In this document: positions 6,130 through 7,361 of the stretch, one piece after another
Position numbering within the stretch: the first letter of the stretch is position 1
Layout: every line of letters starts with the position of its first letter
Origin: an uncultured Eubacteriales bacterium
GTDB taxonomy: Bacteria > Bacillota > Clostridia > Peptostreptococcales > Anaerovoracaceae
DNA length: 7,361 nt
Reading direction: 5' to 3'
NCBI GenBank assembly: GCA_902797405.1
Contig: CADBSP010000227.1
Coordinates: 1-7,361 of the forward strand
Made by a program: the position numbers and the translations under genes
The notes under the pieces: generated by a model
Seen by the model: the letters and a program-made list of their open reading frames with translations, nothing else
The model's database searches: none
Told to the model about the DNA's origin: nothing

Positions 6130-7361
6130 ATGAACGATAATAATAAAGGCACAATAATTAAGGCTGAAGAAACAAATAACGAGAGAATAAATACCGAGGA
6201 CACAAATATCGAAAGAACATCTACTGAGCATGGACCTCATAAACGGAATGTATGTCTTCTTAATGACTCGTTCCCTCCGTTTATAGATGGGGTAGCAAAT
6301 ACGGTTGTTAACTATGCGAAGGTCATAGAGGGAGAGTTTGGGCATGCAATGGTTGTCACTCCCAGCAATCCGGCAGCGGATGATAGAAACTTCTCCTTCC
6401 CTGTAGTTAGGTATCCGAGTCTGGATGCCACAAAGTTCATTGGATATAGAGCGGGTATACCTTTTTCTCCGGAGATATCCAAAAGGCTAAGAGCGGACCG
6501 CGTGGAAATCCTCCACAGTCATTGCCCGGTGGCTTCAACGGTTCTGGGTAGGGAATTAAGATCCACGATGAAGATTCCCCTAATCATGACCTATCACACG
6601 AAGTTCGATTTAGAAATCAATAAAGCCGTAAAATCAAAGCTTCTACGCTGGGAAGCTGTTCATGCCATTGTTGAGAATATAAGCGCATGTGATGAAATCT
6701 GGGCTGTGAGCAAAGGAGCAGAGGATAACTTAAGAAGCCTGGGATACAAAGGCGATGTGGTAATCATGCCTAATGGTGCTGATGTTCCAAAGGGGAAAAT
6801 AGACAGAGACAGGGCACTTGAATTGGTTCACAGCACACTTCCGGATAAATACGAAGAAGAAAGCTTTGATGGAATGCCGCTATACCTTTTTGTTGGGCGT
6901 ATGTTCTGGTATAAGGGCCTAAGAATTATACTAGATGCGCTTAAAACGATGCACTCGAAAAGCAAAGATTTTCGTGCTGTGTTTATTGGAGGCGGTGGAG
7001 ATATAGAAGAGGTAGAGGGATACACAAAGTCATTGGGGCTGGATGATAAAGTCATCTTTACCGGCAAAATATTCGACCGTGAGGTTCTGAAGGCATGGTA
7101 TTCGCTGGCTGATTTATTCCTGTTCCCATCGACATCTGATACGAACGGACTGGTTGTTATGGAAGCTGCAGCTACATCAACGCCATCAATCGTGATAAGG
7201 GACTCAGCACCTGCTGAAATGATAAATGACGACATCAACGGTTATCTCATTGAGGAAAACGCTGAATCCATGGCTGCGAAACTGGAAGAACTCTACGAAA
7301 AGCCTGATGCAGTTAAGAAGGTAGGAGAAAATGCAGCGAAGGAAGTTTACCTATCATGGAA
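6130..7361 (+). CDS. GT4 glycosyltransferase, diacylglycerol glucosyltransferase-like (3' end cut)
   Basis: An open frame from ATG 6130 to the window end (410 full codons, no stop), so the C-terminus is missing. It is a GT-B, family GT4 enzyme. NDSFPPFIDGVANTV (45-59) is the N-terminal acceptor-side glycine loop, HSHCP (129-133) and TYHT (154-157) follow, VGRMFWYKGL (255-264) holds the Arg and Lys that bind the nucleotide-sugar phosphates, and DTNGLVVME (337-345) is the EX7E site with Asp in place of the first Glu. The combination of the PPFIDGV loop and TYHT resembles 1,2-diacylglycerol 3-glucosyltransferases that make membrane monoglucosyl-diacylglycerol; other lipid or polysaccharide acceptors are possible. 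Residues 1-38 precede the usual family start and are polar, with a tandem decapeptide repeat. The start is supported by the strong GAGGAGAGG at 6113-6121. Placement after the acyltransferase gene fits a lipid role. Confidence 0.88.
   Translation, partial: MNDNNKGTIIKAEETNNERINTEDTNIERTSTEHGPHKRNVCLLNDSFPPFIDGVANTVVNYAKVIEGEFGHAMVVTPSNPAADDRNFSFPVVRYPSLDATKFIGYRAGIPFSPEISKRLRADRVEILHSHCPVASTVLGRELRSTMKIPLIMTYHTKFDLEINKAVKSKLLRWEAVHAIVENISACDEIWAVSKGAEDNLRSLGYKGDVVIMPNGADVPKGKIDRDRALELVHSTLPDKYEEESFDGMPLYLFVGRMFWYKGLRIILDALKTMHSKSKDFRAVFIGGGGDIEEVEGYTKSLGLDDKVIFTGKIFDREVLKAWYSLADLFLFPSTSDTNGLVVMEAAATSTPSIVIRDSAPAEMINDDINGYLIEENAESMAAKLEELYEKPDAVKKVGENAAKEVYLSW
6172..6231 (+). repeat. Two tandem 30-base units coding a decapeptide repeat
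   Basis: Codons 15-24 and 25-34 of the GT4 gene encode TNNERINTED and TNIERTSTEH. The two 30-base units (6172-6201 and 6202-6231) agree at about 22 of 30 positions by hand alignment, as expected from an old in-frame duplication. The encoded segment is polar, charged and probably unstructured. Confidence 0.6.

Noticed and set aside
5715..6345. Overlapping reverse-strand reading frames at the end of the acyltransferase gene and across the gap to the GT4 gene
   Set aside because: They lie antisense to clearly conserved coding sequence, have low-complexity serine/tyrosine-rich translations and no recognisable family motif.
6828..7238. Reverse-strand frame of 136 codons within the GT4 gene
   Set aside because: It is the antisense shadow of the conserved donor-binding half of the glycosyltransferase; its serine-rich translation resembles no protein I know.

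Overview
The window reads as part of a chromosome of a low-to-moderate GC Gram-positive bacterium, most likely a member of the Clostridia close to Lachnospiraceae (Butyrivibrio-like). That placement is inferred from the style of the proteins: a clostridial M3 oligoendopeptidase, an RsbU/SpoIIE-type phosphatase, a YwaF-type membrane protein and a diacylglycerol-type glucosyltransferase. No rRNA or other marker gene is present to prove it.

All seven genes lie on the + strand and are tightly packed. The gaps are 12, 20, 53, 57, 0 and 68 bases, and no convincing rho-independent terminator is visible. The run could be one long transcript, although the 53-68 base gaps could hold unrecognised promoters. 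There are no RNA genes, mobile elements, CRISPR arrays or gene-free stretches above 300 bases.

Left part (1-2924): the C-terminal end of an M3-family oligoendopeptidase (catalytic HExxH outside the window), then a complete ATP-type 6-phosphofructokinase with two unusual active-site residues, then a six-helix membrane protein ending in a PP2C/SpoIIE-type phosphatase, which looks like a membrane-sensor regulator.

Right part (2978-7361): four genes that look like a membrane-lipid module. They are a seven-helix YwaF/TMEM164-like protein, a six-helix AIG1/Pr6Pr-like protein with a soluble tail, an acyltransferase of the PlsC/LPLAT superfamily carrying a zinc ribbon and a C-terminal PH-like domain, and a GT4 glycosyltransferase resembling diacylglycerol glucosyltransferases (cut by the window end). 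The two small membrane proteins belong to families whose animal members (TMEM164; AIG1/ADTRP) act on lipid acyl chains. Finding both beside an acyltransferase and a glycolipid-type glycosyltransferase suggests a lipid acyl-remodelling and glycolipid pathway, possibly under control of the upstream phosphatase. This joint function is inference, but it is the most interesting idea in the window.
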